From Lunularia cruciata (Eukaryota; Streptophyta; Marchantiopsida; Lunulariales; Lunulariaceae), in NCBI GenBank assembly GCA_948567375.1, contig OX419759.1, positions 49,876,593-49,940,592 of the forward strand: 64,000 nucleotides of DNA, written 5' to 3'. The position numbers and the translations under genes are program-made. This document shows, piece after piece, positions 36,613 to 47,000 of this stretch. Each line of letters opens with the position of its first letter. Within the stretch, counting starts at the first letter, position 1. The notes beneath the pieces were generated by a model. The model saw only the letters and a program-made list of their open reading frames with translations, ran no database searches and was not told the DNA's origin.

Positions 36613-38057
36613 TGTCGGGGAATTTGTTTGGCCTCAAGAGTGCACCAGGCACTTGGCTGCTTGTGCTTAGTTTGTCCTTGACCTTCATAGAACTGGCTAG
36701 CTCACACGGTTTCAGCTATGGTTTTGGGACCTGACGGTTCCTAGAAGAGGCTGGATTTTTTTACGAACAACAACTAGTATTCTATTCAGCTCAACTAGGC
36801 CAGACTACTGAATTGAACCTTTCATATAGACGGACTGAGAGCTCCTAAAATGGAGCTTCCACAACGCTAGTCATAGGTCAAACACACCATCATCTCAGCT
36901 CCACTAGACCTGCAAAATTTTCTTTCCTGTCCAGCCTTCTCTCTCTTGCAAATTTTTCTCTCTCCAGCCCTCAATCTCTTGTTCTCTTGCTTCCCTGCAA
37001 AACTTCTTATCTAAACAGCCACTCACCAATCCAGTCCTTCTTTCCTGCAAAATTTCTCCTTCCTACTGCCACTCACCAACCACTTCATTCTTTCCTACAA
37101 AAATTGCCTCTCTGTTCAGCCCTCAGTCTCTTGCCCTCTTGCTTCCCTGCAAAAATTCCTCTCTAAACAGCCACTCACCAATCCTTCCTTCTTTCCTTTC
37201 GAGAGAAAACCTCAATTTTCTCTCCTCAATCTCAAGCCCTATGCTTTCTTGCAAAAATTCATTCCCGTTCAGCCCTCAGTCTCTCAACTTCAAAATTTTC
37301 CTCCTGAGCTCTTCTTCTTGTACCGACTCTCCAAAACCTTGCACACCCTCTTTTCCTTTGAGAAACCCCTTTGTCACTTCCCAAAACCTCTACTGTCAGC
37401 CTCTGTCTTCCCGACTTCTCCATGTAGAAAATTCAACTCTTGGTCACATTGCTCCTTTGAAAGCACATTGTCACTTCCCAAAAAACCCTACTGTCTGCCT
37501 CTGTTTTTCCCGACTTCTCCATGTAAAAAATTCAACTCCTGGCCACATTGCTCCTTTGAAAGCACATTGTCACTTCACGAAAAACCCTACTGTCTGCCTC
37601 TGTTTTTTTTTACTTCTCCATCTCTCTCTTCCTTATATAAACCCTTTGAGATTTTTCTCCTAATAAAAACACTTCAAGATTTTTCTCCTTGCCAAATCTT
37701 TGATAATCCTCTCTTCTTCCCAAACCCAAAAACTCTTGATAATTCTCTCCTCCTCACTTCTCTGTCCTGCCCCATCCTTTTGCTACTGCTGCTAACTAAA
37801 ATACTCTTGAGACCCCCCAATAACATAAACAAACTCCAACGCTTAAGTGACATGCAAATAAACCCCCGAGCTTATGTAACATTAAAGAAAATCCACCACT
37901 CAATTTCCTCCTTCCCTTAATACAAGAGAAAATCCTTGAGCTTACATGAACCCAAAACAACTACCAGTTTCACCATAACATAAACCCTAGAGTTCACTAA
38001 CATGAAAACTCACACCAAATGGCACCAATACTATGTGTAGATTATTTCCCGACGACA
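36613..38057 (-). repeat. Inverted X-family LTR segment inside Y, 1.45 kb
   Basis: In minus orientation it begins TGTCGTCGGGAAATAATC at 38,057 and ends CAAATTCCCCGACA at 36,613, matching both ends of the X LTR. Immediately right of it, the reverse complement of GGATTGGTGGGGGTGGA (X's polypurine tract) continues for a short way, so a little internal X sequence came with it. It is less than half the length of the other X LTRs and its pyrimidine-rich middle (37.0-37.7 kb) differs, marking a shorter subfamily. A minus-strand TATATAA lies near 37,635. Confidence 0.8.
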
Positions 38058-38099
38058 TCCACCCCCACCAATCCTGTGCAGCCTCCGGTCTGCGCCATG

Positions 38100-39472
38100 A
38101 CATGATCAGGTACTTCTTCCAAGTCGCCTCTTTTTTGTTATCTCCTTTTGCAACTCCAAATTGTGTTGGAACGTATCTCTCCTATTCTCTTTCAAATCTT
38201 GCACTTTGTTGTAGAGCTTATGGTTCCCCACAAGTAACTTTTGATATCCTCCTGTCACTGCTTTGGTAGACTCTTAGATTTTGATATAGACGTCTGCAAC
38301 AGAGTCATGCCATGCATTATGGAACCCCGCAACCAGAAGTCTACTACTTTTTGATACAACTTGGAGATCCTTTATCTCCTCAAGAAAACTTTGCAGGCAG
38401 TTCTTGAAGGACCCCTGCTTCTCTTGCAAAATCTTGGCAGTTGCCTTTGAACTGGTCCCTAAAGCACAATATTTGTTCTTGGACTCATGGAGCAGAAGCT
38501 CAATGCTCACCACCCTTGTTTCATTTCCAGCCCCAACTCTTCTTTATGTAATTTGAACAACGGTGCATGTCCTTCACTCAATTGTTTTAGTGCACCGATA
38601 TTGGTCAAAGCAGTGGCTATATCCAAAAGCTGCATCTTCTCTTCAGCAAGCATTACTAGCTCCTGATCTGACCCTTTGAGAGTGTTGATATCCTTCATGA
38701 GTAGACTAATTGTTGACAGAAACTCCTTCTTTTCATTGGCAAGCTGTACTCTCTCTTGATCCAACAGCTTGAATGTACTAGCCTCTTCAGTCAGCATTTC
38801 CATTTTCCCCAAAACATCATCTTGTACATCAACTAATTTGCCTTTTCTTCTGTTCTTCCTTCTTCGACAAGTCCTTTTGTGGCTTTGATTTGGTCTAGCC
38901 ATTTTGCACCATATTGGCATCCATGAGCAGCAACTCAAGCTCTGCCTTCTCTTCTTCTCTTCCTTCTTTTGGAAGGCTGCCTTTTCCTTCTTCTTCTTCT
39001 CTTCCTTCTTTTGGAAGGCTGCCTTTTCCTTCTTCTTCTTCTCTTCCTTCTTTTGAAAGGATGCCTCTTCCTTCTTCTTCTTCTCTTGCGCAGGTAGGCT
39101 TCCAATACCATTTCACCACTCTTGGTCTTCCTCATCTTCTCCATAAGTTCCTCACTAAGCTCATCTAGTCCTGTGTGAAAATTTATCTCAATGTTTCCTT
39201 TCTCTGATTTCTTGCCCACCACCTTCTCCTCGTCCAATCCTCCTGTCTCAGACAATAAGAAAAGACAATCAAACACAAAATTTTCCACTGCACCCAGGAG
39301 ATTCTTGCCTTCATATACCTGGGTTTAGGGAATCTGATCCAATCTTCTCCTTCTTGAATTGGTACTCTCTCCACTTGCTCTTGTCGTCGAAGATCTTGTT
39401 CATCCAACAATCAAGTAAGGTGCTTGATTTGTTGTTGCATAGCAAGGATAACATCAAGTATTGCCGCCATGG
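38100..39472 (-). pseudogene. Y gag-like coiled-coil region
   Basis: The minus strand shows MAAILDVILAMQQQIKHL near 39,470, a start typical of chromovirus gag. Basic/acidic coiled-coil segments follow, and a 14-residue repeat (EEEEGKGSLPKEGR type) lies at 38,962-39,087. A cognate of the start is found in copy B next to its junction with copy C. I see no zinc knuckle. The extent of Y versus X material at the left edge is uncertain. Broken. Confidence 0.5.
38962..39087 (-). repeat. Three tandem 42-bp units (14 codons)
   Basis: The three units start at 38,962, 39,004 and 39,046. The unit length is a multiple of three, and on the minus strand each encodes a Glu/Lys-rich 14-residue block. The first two are identical or nearly so. 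Confidence 0.9.
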
Positions 39473-39730
39473 TTGTTCCTCTATCATACCACTCCCAATC
39501 TATCTAATTTATTAACACATAGAAATAGCATGTCCACCGTTGTCCATAAGTTACAACCGGAAGCACCAAGGGTTCCTCGAATATAGTGATCATATGTAAA
39601 AAATCTTGTCCAAAGTGCGAGGTGATGAATTGCATGAAACGATGCTTTGGTAGTATTTGGACACAAAAATCCCAATGGTTTGGTGGAAGTGGATTTGGGT
39701 GGTCCATAAATTCCATCCATCCCATTCCTG

Positions 39731-39742
39731 CTCTGATACCAA
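39731..39742 (-). promoter_or_regulatory. Primer-binding site of Y (initiator Met tRNA)
   Basis: Reverse complement TTGGTATCAGAG, directly inside the 5' LTR of Y, is the classic plant site for initiator tRNA-Met. It proves the minus orientation of Y. Confidence 0.95.
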
Positions 39743-39846
39743 TGTAAAAGACCGAATCCAAGGAGAGAAATAGGAGAATGGAAACTCACATTGGGACACT
39801 TGAATGAGGGAAAACTCCGAATGCCTATTATGAGCTTTGGCCTTGG

Positions 39847-39856
39847 TATTTATAGG
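39847..39856 (-). promoter_or_regulatory. TATA box of Y
   Basis: CCTATAAATA on the minus strand, conserved at 34,481-34,490 in the other LTR and in copies A and C. It sits just downstream of the GAAGCTTC cluster. Confidence 0.8.
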
Positions 39857-39875
39857 TAGCATACAAGGCCCTTGA

Positions 39876-40098
39876 GAAGCTTCTCAAGAAGCTTCCTCAA
39901 GCTGCTTTCTTAGAGTGCAAGCCAAGTTAACTAGGAAGCTTCTCAAGAAGCTTCCTTCTAGAAGCCGCCTACTTGGCGTGCAAGCTAAGCTAGTTGGAAG
40001 TTTCTAAAAGCTTCCTTCTAGAAGCTACTTACTTGAGGTGCAAGCTAAGCTAGCCAGAAAGTTTTCCAAGAAGCTTCCTAGATACTTCCGGAATATTC
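39876..40098 (-). promoter_or_regulatory. Heat-shock-element-like cluster in Y U3
   Basis: Five GAAGCTTC words lie at 39,876, 39,888, 39,935, 39,947 and 40,070, and two TTCTAGAA words at 39,956 and 40,016. All are GAAnnTTC or TTCnnGAA pairs. TTCCGGAATATTC at 40,086-40,098 fits the three-unit consensus TTCnnGAAnnTTC. The cluster ends about 20 bases from the TATA box. Heat-shock factors bind such repeats, and the Arabidopsis copia element ONSEN is heat-activated through sites of this type. Activity here is inference. Confidence 0.6.
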
Positions 40099-40173
40099 TA
40101 GGCTAATTTGTCGTATGTGCTACTTTGTAATCCCGACTAACTTCATTGCTAAACTCCATATTGTTACAATCAG

Positions 40174-41151
40174 CATGTGAAGCTGAGGCCATTAAACTAC
40201 AAAGGTCTAACTACTTTCTGCTAGCTGCAGATAGTCATTTGCGGGATGCGTTGGAGTATGCACTCAATCTGCTCCAACCTGATCGGTTGGGAGCGGTAGA
40301 GTGGAGAAAGATTGAGGAGGCGGTTGTCTGGGTGAGCTGCAGGCGGAGGTAGAGAGAGCTGGATGAAGAAGCAATAGCCAAAGTGCCTATTTGGAGTAAC
40401 GTGGTTGGGTCCGGGAGAGGGAAGGAGGGACAGCGAGTGAGTGAGATGCCCAAAGAAGGAGCAGTGGATGAGATCTCACGACTGATGGAGGGGTTGAAGA
40501 TTCTGACCACCAAGGTCGACCAGTTGCATAGTGGGAGTAGCACTACAAGGATGGAGAGAGGAGGCAACCCTATGGGTGCATGTGGTGTGACAATAAGAGT
40601 CATGCCAAAAGAGACTGCCAAGAGCTATCAGAAGCAGTACGCAAACAGTGGGTGAAGTTTGTTGGAGAACCCGGGATGAAGAAGATAGCCTTCTACGATA
40701 TTGGGAAGCCAATACCGTTGAATGGTAATAGGGGAGGGATGAAGGCTCTGCTGGAAAGACACATGGGCAAACGTGAAGTAAGTATGGCAGTCAATGCATT
40801 TGAGCCTAATGTGTATAGTGCAATGAGTGAAGTGAAGCAATGTGTAGACCTAGGGGAAGTTGAGAAGAAGAGACTAGCAGAGCAGGTCCAGAGGAAATCA
40901 GGGTGGGATGTGCCGGTGGTAATAACTGCCATCACTGCGGAAGTTGGTGCCACTTGGGATGCTATGGTGGAAGAGAAACAAAAATCTGATCAACGGATAG
41001 ATAGTGAAGGGCAGGCAACGGAAAAGCAACAGCGAGTGGAACCGGAGAGGAGGCAGGTTAGAAGGAAAGAGGTGCAGTTCAGCGATGCACAAAAGAGCAG
41101 GGATCAAAATTTGGGCGTTGGAGAAGAGTCACAAATGGACATAGAAGGGGT
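40174..41151 (+). pseudogene. gag: X gag, second part, with zinc knuckle
   Basis: Resumes after Y. The reading gives a gag C-terminal segment. At 40,577-40,618 it has the CCHC knuckle CMWCDNKSHAKRDC, then a long charged linker toward protease with MGKREVSMAVNAFEP. It ends where a solo E LTR is inserted. Broken. Confidence 0.7.
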
Positions 41152-41841
41152 TGTAACACCCATTTGTGCATGTATGTGGTATTGTGATATTTAGCTTGGT
41201 ATTACAAGTACTTAAGAGATATTATTTATATAGAGATAAAGGATGGTTATATATTAGTCATGGTTAGCTATAGTTAGTCATAGCTAAGATAGATGGGACC
41301 TTACTTTAGAGGAAGTAGAAAAGATGAGCACCACTATTTTGGATTTTAGTGTGTTGACTTGGTATTATTCCTAGGTGTTTGGCTTTGAAGAAAGAATTGA
41401 GAAATCTTGGGCCCGCAAGCCTTTTTGTTTTGGATTCTTCTTTAGACCAAGGATAGCCCATGTGAAGAAATCCTTGCTTTAGTGGTTGGGTCAAGATAAG
41501 ACCACATGCTTAAGGGAATATGCCCATGTGAATGGATATTTCTTTCTACTTTTTGACTTTACTTGACTTTTAGTCTAGTAACTTGAGTTACTACGGTAAT
41601 TAGTAACTTTGGTACGTAACTATTTCACAAGTATATAAACAAGGGGTGAGGAGGTACTCAACATCCTTTCATTTGCAACTATCTCTCTCATTGAGTTCTC
41701 TAGTGAGCAATGTCTTGAGTCTTGGAGTGTTAGCCTTGAAGGAGTATGATGGAGTTGGGGTTCCTTGCCTTCTTAGTCCATGGTGCGCTACCATAATAGC
41801 CATCAAAGGTTCATCCTGAGTGAGAGACAGGCCGGCTCACA
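41152..41841 (+). repeat. Solo LTR of family E inside X
   Basis: TGTAACACCC to GGCTCACA, full length, with X gag/pol sequence on both sides. Flanking 5-mers (GGGGT, GTGCA) do not match. Confidence 0.9.
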
Positions 41842-43508
41842 GTGCATTGAACAAAAGCCGAGAGAGAGATCTCCTAGGAAGGGACCGGGTTGGCTGTTGA
41901 GCCGGGACATAGAAATGGAACTAGATCCTCAAGAGATTGCCAAAAAGTTTGGGAAGCAAGAGGTGAGGGGTTTCACAAACGAACAGTTCTTTGGTAGCTT
42001 GAGGAAGGATGTGCAAGACCTTATCCTTGTCAAGGCAAAGAAGAAATGATTCTACAAGGAAGGACCTCACACGTCTTTGCTGTACGAGGACGGGAGTGAG
42101 GTTGAAGGAGAGGTGGGAACTTTTGGCCTTGAGCTTGAACAGGAAAAGCTCGAGGATGAGACCCAAGAAGCACGTGTCTATGATGCTGCTCTTGAGGATG
42201 AGAAGTCTTTTGTGCCCTTGTCAGAGGAGGTGCAGGACTCTTTTTGGGCGAGGAGTTGCAGCAAGTGCGAGATCGAGATGCAAGGAGTGAAAACCCCGGT
42301 GAGAGCGCTGATTGATTCAGGATCTGAGATCAACCTCGTGTCAAAGGTGGTCTACGATGAAGGGCATTGGAAGGTGGACCGTGACATTGACTGGAAGGTA
42401 AACTCAATGAATAGAACCAGAAATGCATTGTGGGGAGCTTGTTTGGATGTCAAAAGCAAGATAGGGAATGTGATAGAGCCTGTTAATGTGTTTGTGCATG
42501 ATACCTTGCCCTATCCGGTGATCCTAGGACAGCCCTTCATTACTCAGTTTAGAATGGAGAGCAAAGTTCTGAACAATGGGACTCACGTGGCAAAGGTTAG
42601 AATTCAGAACGGGACCAGAATAGTGCAATTCCCTATTGTGTTGCCGGGCAGCGACAAGAACAAGAGAGAGTTAAGAGATCCAGAGAAGCCTACTGGAAGG
42701 TGGGGTTTCCACTAGGCATCTTGTTAGAGAAGGTAGGAGGACAAGGCGCCCTATGCTACATCCCACCGCGAGAGATCAGCAAGGAAGACAATTTTGATAG
42801 GACCTATGTGGGAATCCAGGGTGGTAGGACTATTTTCTTTGCACACGTAGGGAGCACCTCGGGAATTCTGCAGAAAAGAATGAAAGGGAAAGAGAGAGTT
42901 CTGAAAACAGCAAGGGAAATGGATGATAGCAATAAGGTAACAATCCGAAGCAATCCGAAGGTGCCAAATAAGGTAACAATCCTCCAACACTCCAATGATA
43001 GTCTTGCTATCATCCATTTCCCTTGCTGTTTTCAGAACTCTCTCTCTCTCTTTCAGAACACAATAGGATTCGGCCATAAGGTAAGGAGTGTGCCAAATAA
43101 GGTAACAATCCGGAATTCTGGTGTAGGACCGGCTGTGGATGAATTTGCTGAAGAGTTTGCAGGGAAGGCAATTTACTCTATAGGAGATTTGTATTCAGGT
43201 TATGATCAGTTTCAGCTTGCTGAAGGGAGCCGAGACATAACCACGATGCAAACACCGTTAGGACTAATGAATATGTGCACTCTCCCAATAGGGGCTACTA
43301 ACTCTATGGCGCATATGCAAAGCGCTATGAATTGAATTCTGCAATCTTTTATCCCTAAGAAGACCCGTCCATTCCTGGATGATATACATGTCAAGGGCTG
43401 CACAGAGAGCGGGAAGGATGAAACTTTGATGGATGGAGGTATTAGGAGGTTTGTCATGGATCATATTCAGGATGTGGAAGCAATACTGAGAAGGTTGATG
43501 GAAGCGGG
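41842..43508 (+). pseudogene. pol: X protease and first part of RT
   Basis: ALIDSGSEINLVS near 42,305-42,345 is the aspartic protease active-site motif, followed downstream by PYPVILGQPFI, a retropepsin landmark. RT-like sequence follows with YSIGDLYSGYDQFQLAEG near 43,170-43,225 and a TRPFLDDIHVKGC block near 43,365-43,400 holding the catalytic Asp pair. A 42-bp inverted repeat lies within this stretch. Broken. Confidence 0.75.
42891..43045. repeat. Perfect 42-bp inverted repeat with 71-base spacer
   Basis: Positions 42,891-42,932 are the exact reverse complement of 43,004-43,045. The spacer contains repeated GGTAACAATCC words, which occur again near 43,100. RNA from this site would fold into a long perfect hairpin. 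Confidence 0.95.
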
Positions 43509-44093
43509 TGTAATACCAAGGGTTAGCCATATGATCTAGATGTGAAATTTGGTTTGGTAACATCTGGAAGGATGTTACACATGATGGACTAAACAGATCA
43601 GAAAGATGTATCACCAAAAGGGGACTTCTACTAATAGAGTAGGAACCAAAATATGCCTGAAATCTTTGAAGGCAATTTCGAAGGCCTAAACGGATGAATT
43701 AGGCCTTGAAAATGTGCAGATCCCCCCCCCCCAATGGAGGAAAGGCTGGCCTTCCCACCCCCTTGCTTTGTCTCATTGAGAGCTTTCCAACGGTACCTTA
43801 CTCACGTGATTTTGAGATTCCTACAGGAAGATTCCCTAAAAGATTCCCTCCGGTCAAAGCTTGTTTGACCAACCAGATAGGACCTAGACCAGACAGGTCA
43901 CCCATCCAAGTAAGTAATCCAAGGGTGGAGCTTGCTGACATGTCACCTATCTGTGTCCCTAATCCTATGGTGGAGCTTCCTTGGAGGAGATCCTCTTTGT
44001 CTATATAATAAAGAGAAGGTGCTCCCTTGGGGCATCGAATGTTTGAGTGTGCAATCTGTGTTTTCTCTCTTCTCTTGTCCTCGGAGTATTACA
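43509..44093 (+). repeat. Solo LTR of another family (S)
   Basis: TGTAATAC at the left end and GTATTACA at the right are perfect 8-bp inverted termini. The flanks GCGGG (43,504-43,508) and GCAGG (44,094-44,098) are a 5-bp target duplication with one difference. X pol sequence lies on both sides. It has a TATA box at 44,002-44,010 (TATATAATA), an 11-base C run at 43,722-43,732 and a 9-bp-arm hairpin at 43,681-43,707. A short element of the TRIM type is the alternative. Confidence 0.8.
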
Positions 44094-46260
44094 GCAGGGG
44101 TGACTCTCTCTGGGGAGAAGTTGGCATTTGGACTTGGAGAAATCCTTGTGGTGGGACACTTGTGTGGCTCATATGGGAGGAAGTCGAATCTGGAGAAGGT
44201 GGACATAATCGAAAGATCAAGGATTGTTCCTTGGTTCAAGAAGTAAGAAGGTTCTTAGGGGCATGTGTTTTCTATCGTTTCTGGATTTTGCACTTTGGTC
44301 ATGTTGCAGAGCCGCTCTACCAACTTTTGAGGAAAAGGATCAGGTTTGTCTGGAGACCGGAACATTTGGTTGCTATGGAAAATTGAAGGGAGCACTACAG
44401 AACCTGCCTGTGCTCCACCCGCTTGACTACCGCTGTAGGGGACCGATTATAGTTACGGTTGACTCAAGCCCCTACGCTGCTGGTTAGGCTATGGGCCAAG
44501 ATGACGAGAATGGCAGCAGATTTGCAGCAAGGTTTGGAGCAAGGATCTTCACGGAACGGCAGTGGGGTACCCTCAAATCAAACGGGAATTGTGGGGTGCC
44601 AAGATAGCACTAAGATACGATATAAACTGCTTAATAGGAGCTTATATCATCCTAGAGATAGATTGTTTGCCGCTGCTTGGAATGGTTGCCAACTGTGACA
44701 CTCCAGACATTGGCATGTTGTGTTGGATAGCATTCATTCGGATGTTTAATCCAGAGCTAAGGTACATAGCTGGGAAAGACAATCTAGTGGCAGATATGAT
44801 GTCTAGAGCATGTTATGAAGGAGTTGAAAAGGACTGTATGGTGGATGTGCATGAGTTGGACTTGAACTTACCCTTTAGAGAAGAACTATACAAGGATGAT
44901 CTTCAGGTGGTTGGAAAGTATCTTAGTTCTCTAGAGAAGAACTCTGAATGGACCAGGGAAGAGTTTGAGAAGATTTGAAGGAGATCCGGAAAATTCTTGA
45001 TGAAGGATGGGTATCTCTGGCGAAGGCCCAAGGGCAGCTCTGGAGTTCCACTAAGAGTGTTGGGAGATGAGGAGACACAGCAGAGAGTGCTACGGGAGTC
45101 ACATGATGCGGATGCTGCCAGACATCATGGGGTTTAGGGTACATATGAATGCATCTGGGGTTTGTACTGGTGGCCAGGTATTTATACAAAGGTACGGCGG
45201 TATGTGGAAACCTGTGAAATCTGTCAGATCTACTCCAAGGTAAGGCACAGAGATGGCTTGAAACCTACTTATCCGCTGAATCTCCATTTTCAGTGGGTTT
45301 TGGACTTGGTTCATATGCCTTTAGGAGTCCGAGGAGCTAAATATCTAGTACTAGCTAGGGAAGATCTGTCTAATTATGTGGAAGGAAGAGCATTGTTGTC
45401 TACACATACCCAATAGGTGTGTTGGTTTGTCTTAGAGGATATCATCGCCAGGCACGGATGTTTCTACCGGATGAGGGCAGATCGAGGTGAGTTGGATGCA
45501 AGGGAAGCAGCTGACTTCTTTGCTAAGTTCAACATCAAACTGAACCTGACTACTGTATACAATCTGGTAGCCAACGGTAAGAGTGAGCAAACTTATCCGT
45601 TGATAGTGAATGCTTTGGTGAAGGCTTGCCAAGGTGAGACCTATAGATGGCCTGATTTGTTGCCCTTAGTGTTTATGGCTGATAGGTTAACTTGCAGCTT
45701 GGTGATTGGAATGCCGCTTGCTGAATTAGTATCGAGGCACTTACCTATTATGCATGTGGAGGAGGACATTGTTAGTTGGAGAACTATTCAATGGGAGGAT
45801 AACGTGTCTACAGAGGAATTGATTTTGCACAGAATTGAGCACTTTAGCCTGATACCACAGAGAATACAAGTGGCACACGAGAAGGTGAAGGAAGCACGGC
45901 TGAGGAACAAAGTATACTTTGACAAGACTCAGTGCCTATAAATGAAGGGGATTGGGTGCTGATTTTTTATAAGAGCCTAGACGTACAACATTTGACCCTC
46001 AAGAAGTTTGCCTGCCGTTGGCATGGACCATTTGTTGTTACCAAAGTTCATGAGAATGCCACCTACAGTGTGTGAGAGCTAGATGGTATTGAACATTGTC
46101 TGCCATATGCGAGAAAAAGGGTTAAACTTTTCAAGAGGCAATTGGGGACCGAGGAGGAAAGAGATCGTGACTTCAGCTCTGGAGGTGATTTAGAAGATGC
46201 CACTGAAGAAAGCTGATATTGATCACTCCAGACTTGTTGGTGCAGACCGGTGGCTGCACA
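44094..46260 (+). pseudogene. pol: X RT end, RNase H and integrase
   Basis: VRRFLGACVFYRFWI near 44,245-44,290 marks the RT/RNase H connection. RNase H begins near 44,445 (VTVDSSPYAAG) and ends with RYIAGKDNLVADMMSRA near 44,760. The integrase zinc-binding His/Cys segment lies at about 45,090-45,230 (ending CEICQ), and the catalytic core at about 45,240-45,700. The tail ends shortly before the polypurine tract. Broken. Confidence 0.8.
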
Positions 46261-46277
46261 GGATTGGTGGGGGTGGA
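46261..46277 (+). promoter_or_regulatory. Polypurine tract of X
   Basis: GGATTGGTGGGGGTGGA directly precedes the first base of the X 3' LTR, as expected for the plus-strand DNA primer. The same sequence flanks the inverted X LTR inside Y. Confidence 0.8.
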
Positions 46278-47000
46278 TGTCATTGGGAAAATAATCTACA
46301 CATATATTGGTGCCATTAAGTGTGAGTTTTCCATGTTATTGAACTCAAGAGTTTATATTATGGTGAAACTGGTATTTGTTTGTGTTCTTGTAAGCTCAAG
46401 GATTTTCTCTTGTGTTAAGGGAAGGAGGAAATTGAGTGGTGGATTTTCTTTAATGTTACATAAGCTTGGGGTTTATTAACATGTCACTTAAGCACTAGAG
46501 TTGTTATTGGGAAGTTTGTTATTGGGGTCTCAAGAGTATTTTAATTAGGGGCAGTAGTAGAGGATTTTGGAGAATTGTGAAAAAGTGAACAAAAAGGCTG
46601 AATGAGGAAGGAAAGTTTTGGGGAGAAAGGCCTGCTTGGAGAAGGAACAGGGCTGGACAGGGATTTTTTTCGAGAGGATGCCTTAGGCTTGTGCAGGAAC
46701 AGCAGGGGGTTTTAGGCTTCAAGAGAAAGGCTGAATGGGAAAGGAAAGTTTTGGGAGAAAAGCATGCTTGGAGAAGGAATAAGGCTGTGACAGGAGAGGG
46801 AAAGATTTTTAAGAGTTGAGAGATGTTGTTGTAGGGCCAGAGGAGATTTTCGAGATGCCTTAGGGCTGTGACAAGAGAGGAAAGATTTTTTGAGAGTTGA
46901 CAAGGACTCTTGCAGGGCTAGAGGAGATTTCGAGATGCCTTAGGGCTGTGACAAGAGCAGAAAAGATTTTTTGAGAGTTGAGAGAGGCTATTGTAGGGCC
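46278..47000 (+). repeat. X 3' LTR, left part
   Basis: TGTCATTGGGAAAATAATC aligns with the start of the 5' LTR at 30,496 and continues into the tandem array. It is interrupted at 47,000 by E2 and resumes at 53,244. Confidence 0.9.

Larger units (their letters stand above)
34377..40168 (-). mobile_element. Y: chromovirus (Ty3/gypsy) with both LTRs and target duplication
   Basis: LTRs are at 34,377-34,790 and 39,743-40,168, differing at about 5% of sites. A perfect initiator-Met-tRNA primer site lies at 39,731-39,742 (minus strand). A polypurine tract abuts the left LTR (reverse complement of the CCCCCG at 34,795-34,800). On the minus strand there is a gag-like coiled-coil part (39.5-38.1 kb), RNase H (about 36,430-36,600), integrase (about 35,040-36,200) and a chromodomain (about 34,850-35,010). 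Between gag and RNase H sits an X-family LTR segment. No reverse transcriptase is recognisable. It is broken, but the ends are intact. Confidence 0.9.
39743..40168 (-). repeat. 5' LTR of Y (right side)
   Basis: TGTAAAAGACC to TTGTTACA, 426 bp, followed by the ATCAG duplication at 40,169-40,173. It is the promoter-bearing LTR of Y. Confidence 0.95.

Noticed and set aside
37139-37920. Plus-strand ORFs of 174 and 223 aa in the inverted X LTR
   Set aside because: Low-complexity Ser/Leu/Pro/Phe readings of a pyrimidine-rich LTR, overlapping in two frames; no sign of a protein.
43722-43732. Run of 11 C as a sign of an assembly error
   Set aside because: The flanking sequence is coherent LTR S sequence; homopolymers of this length occur naturally.
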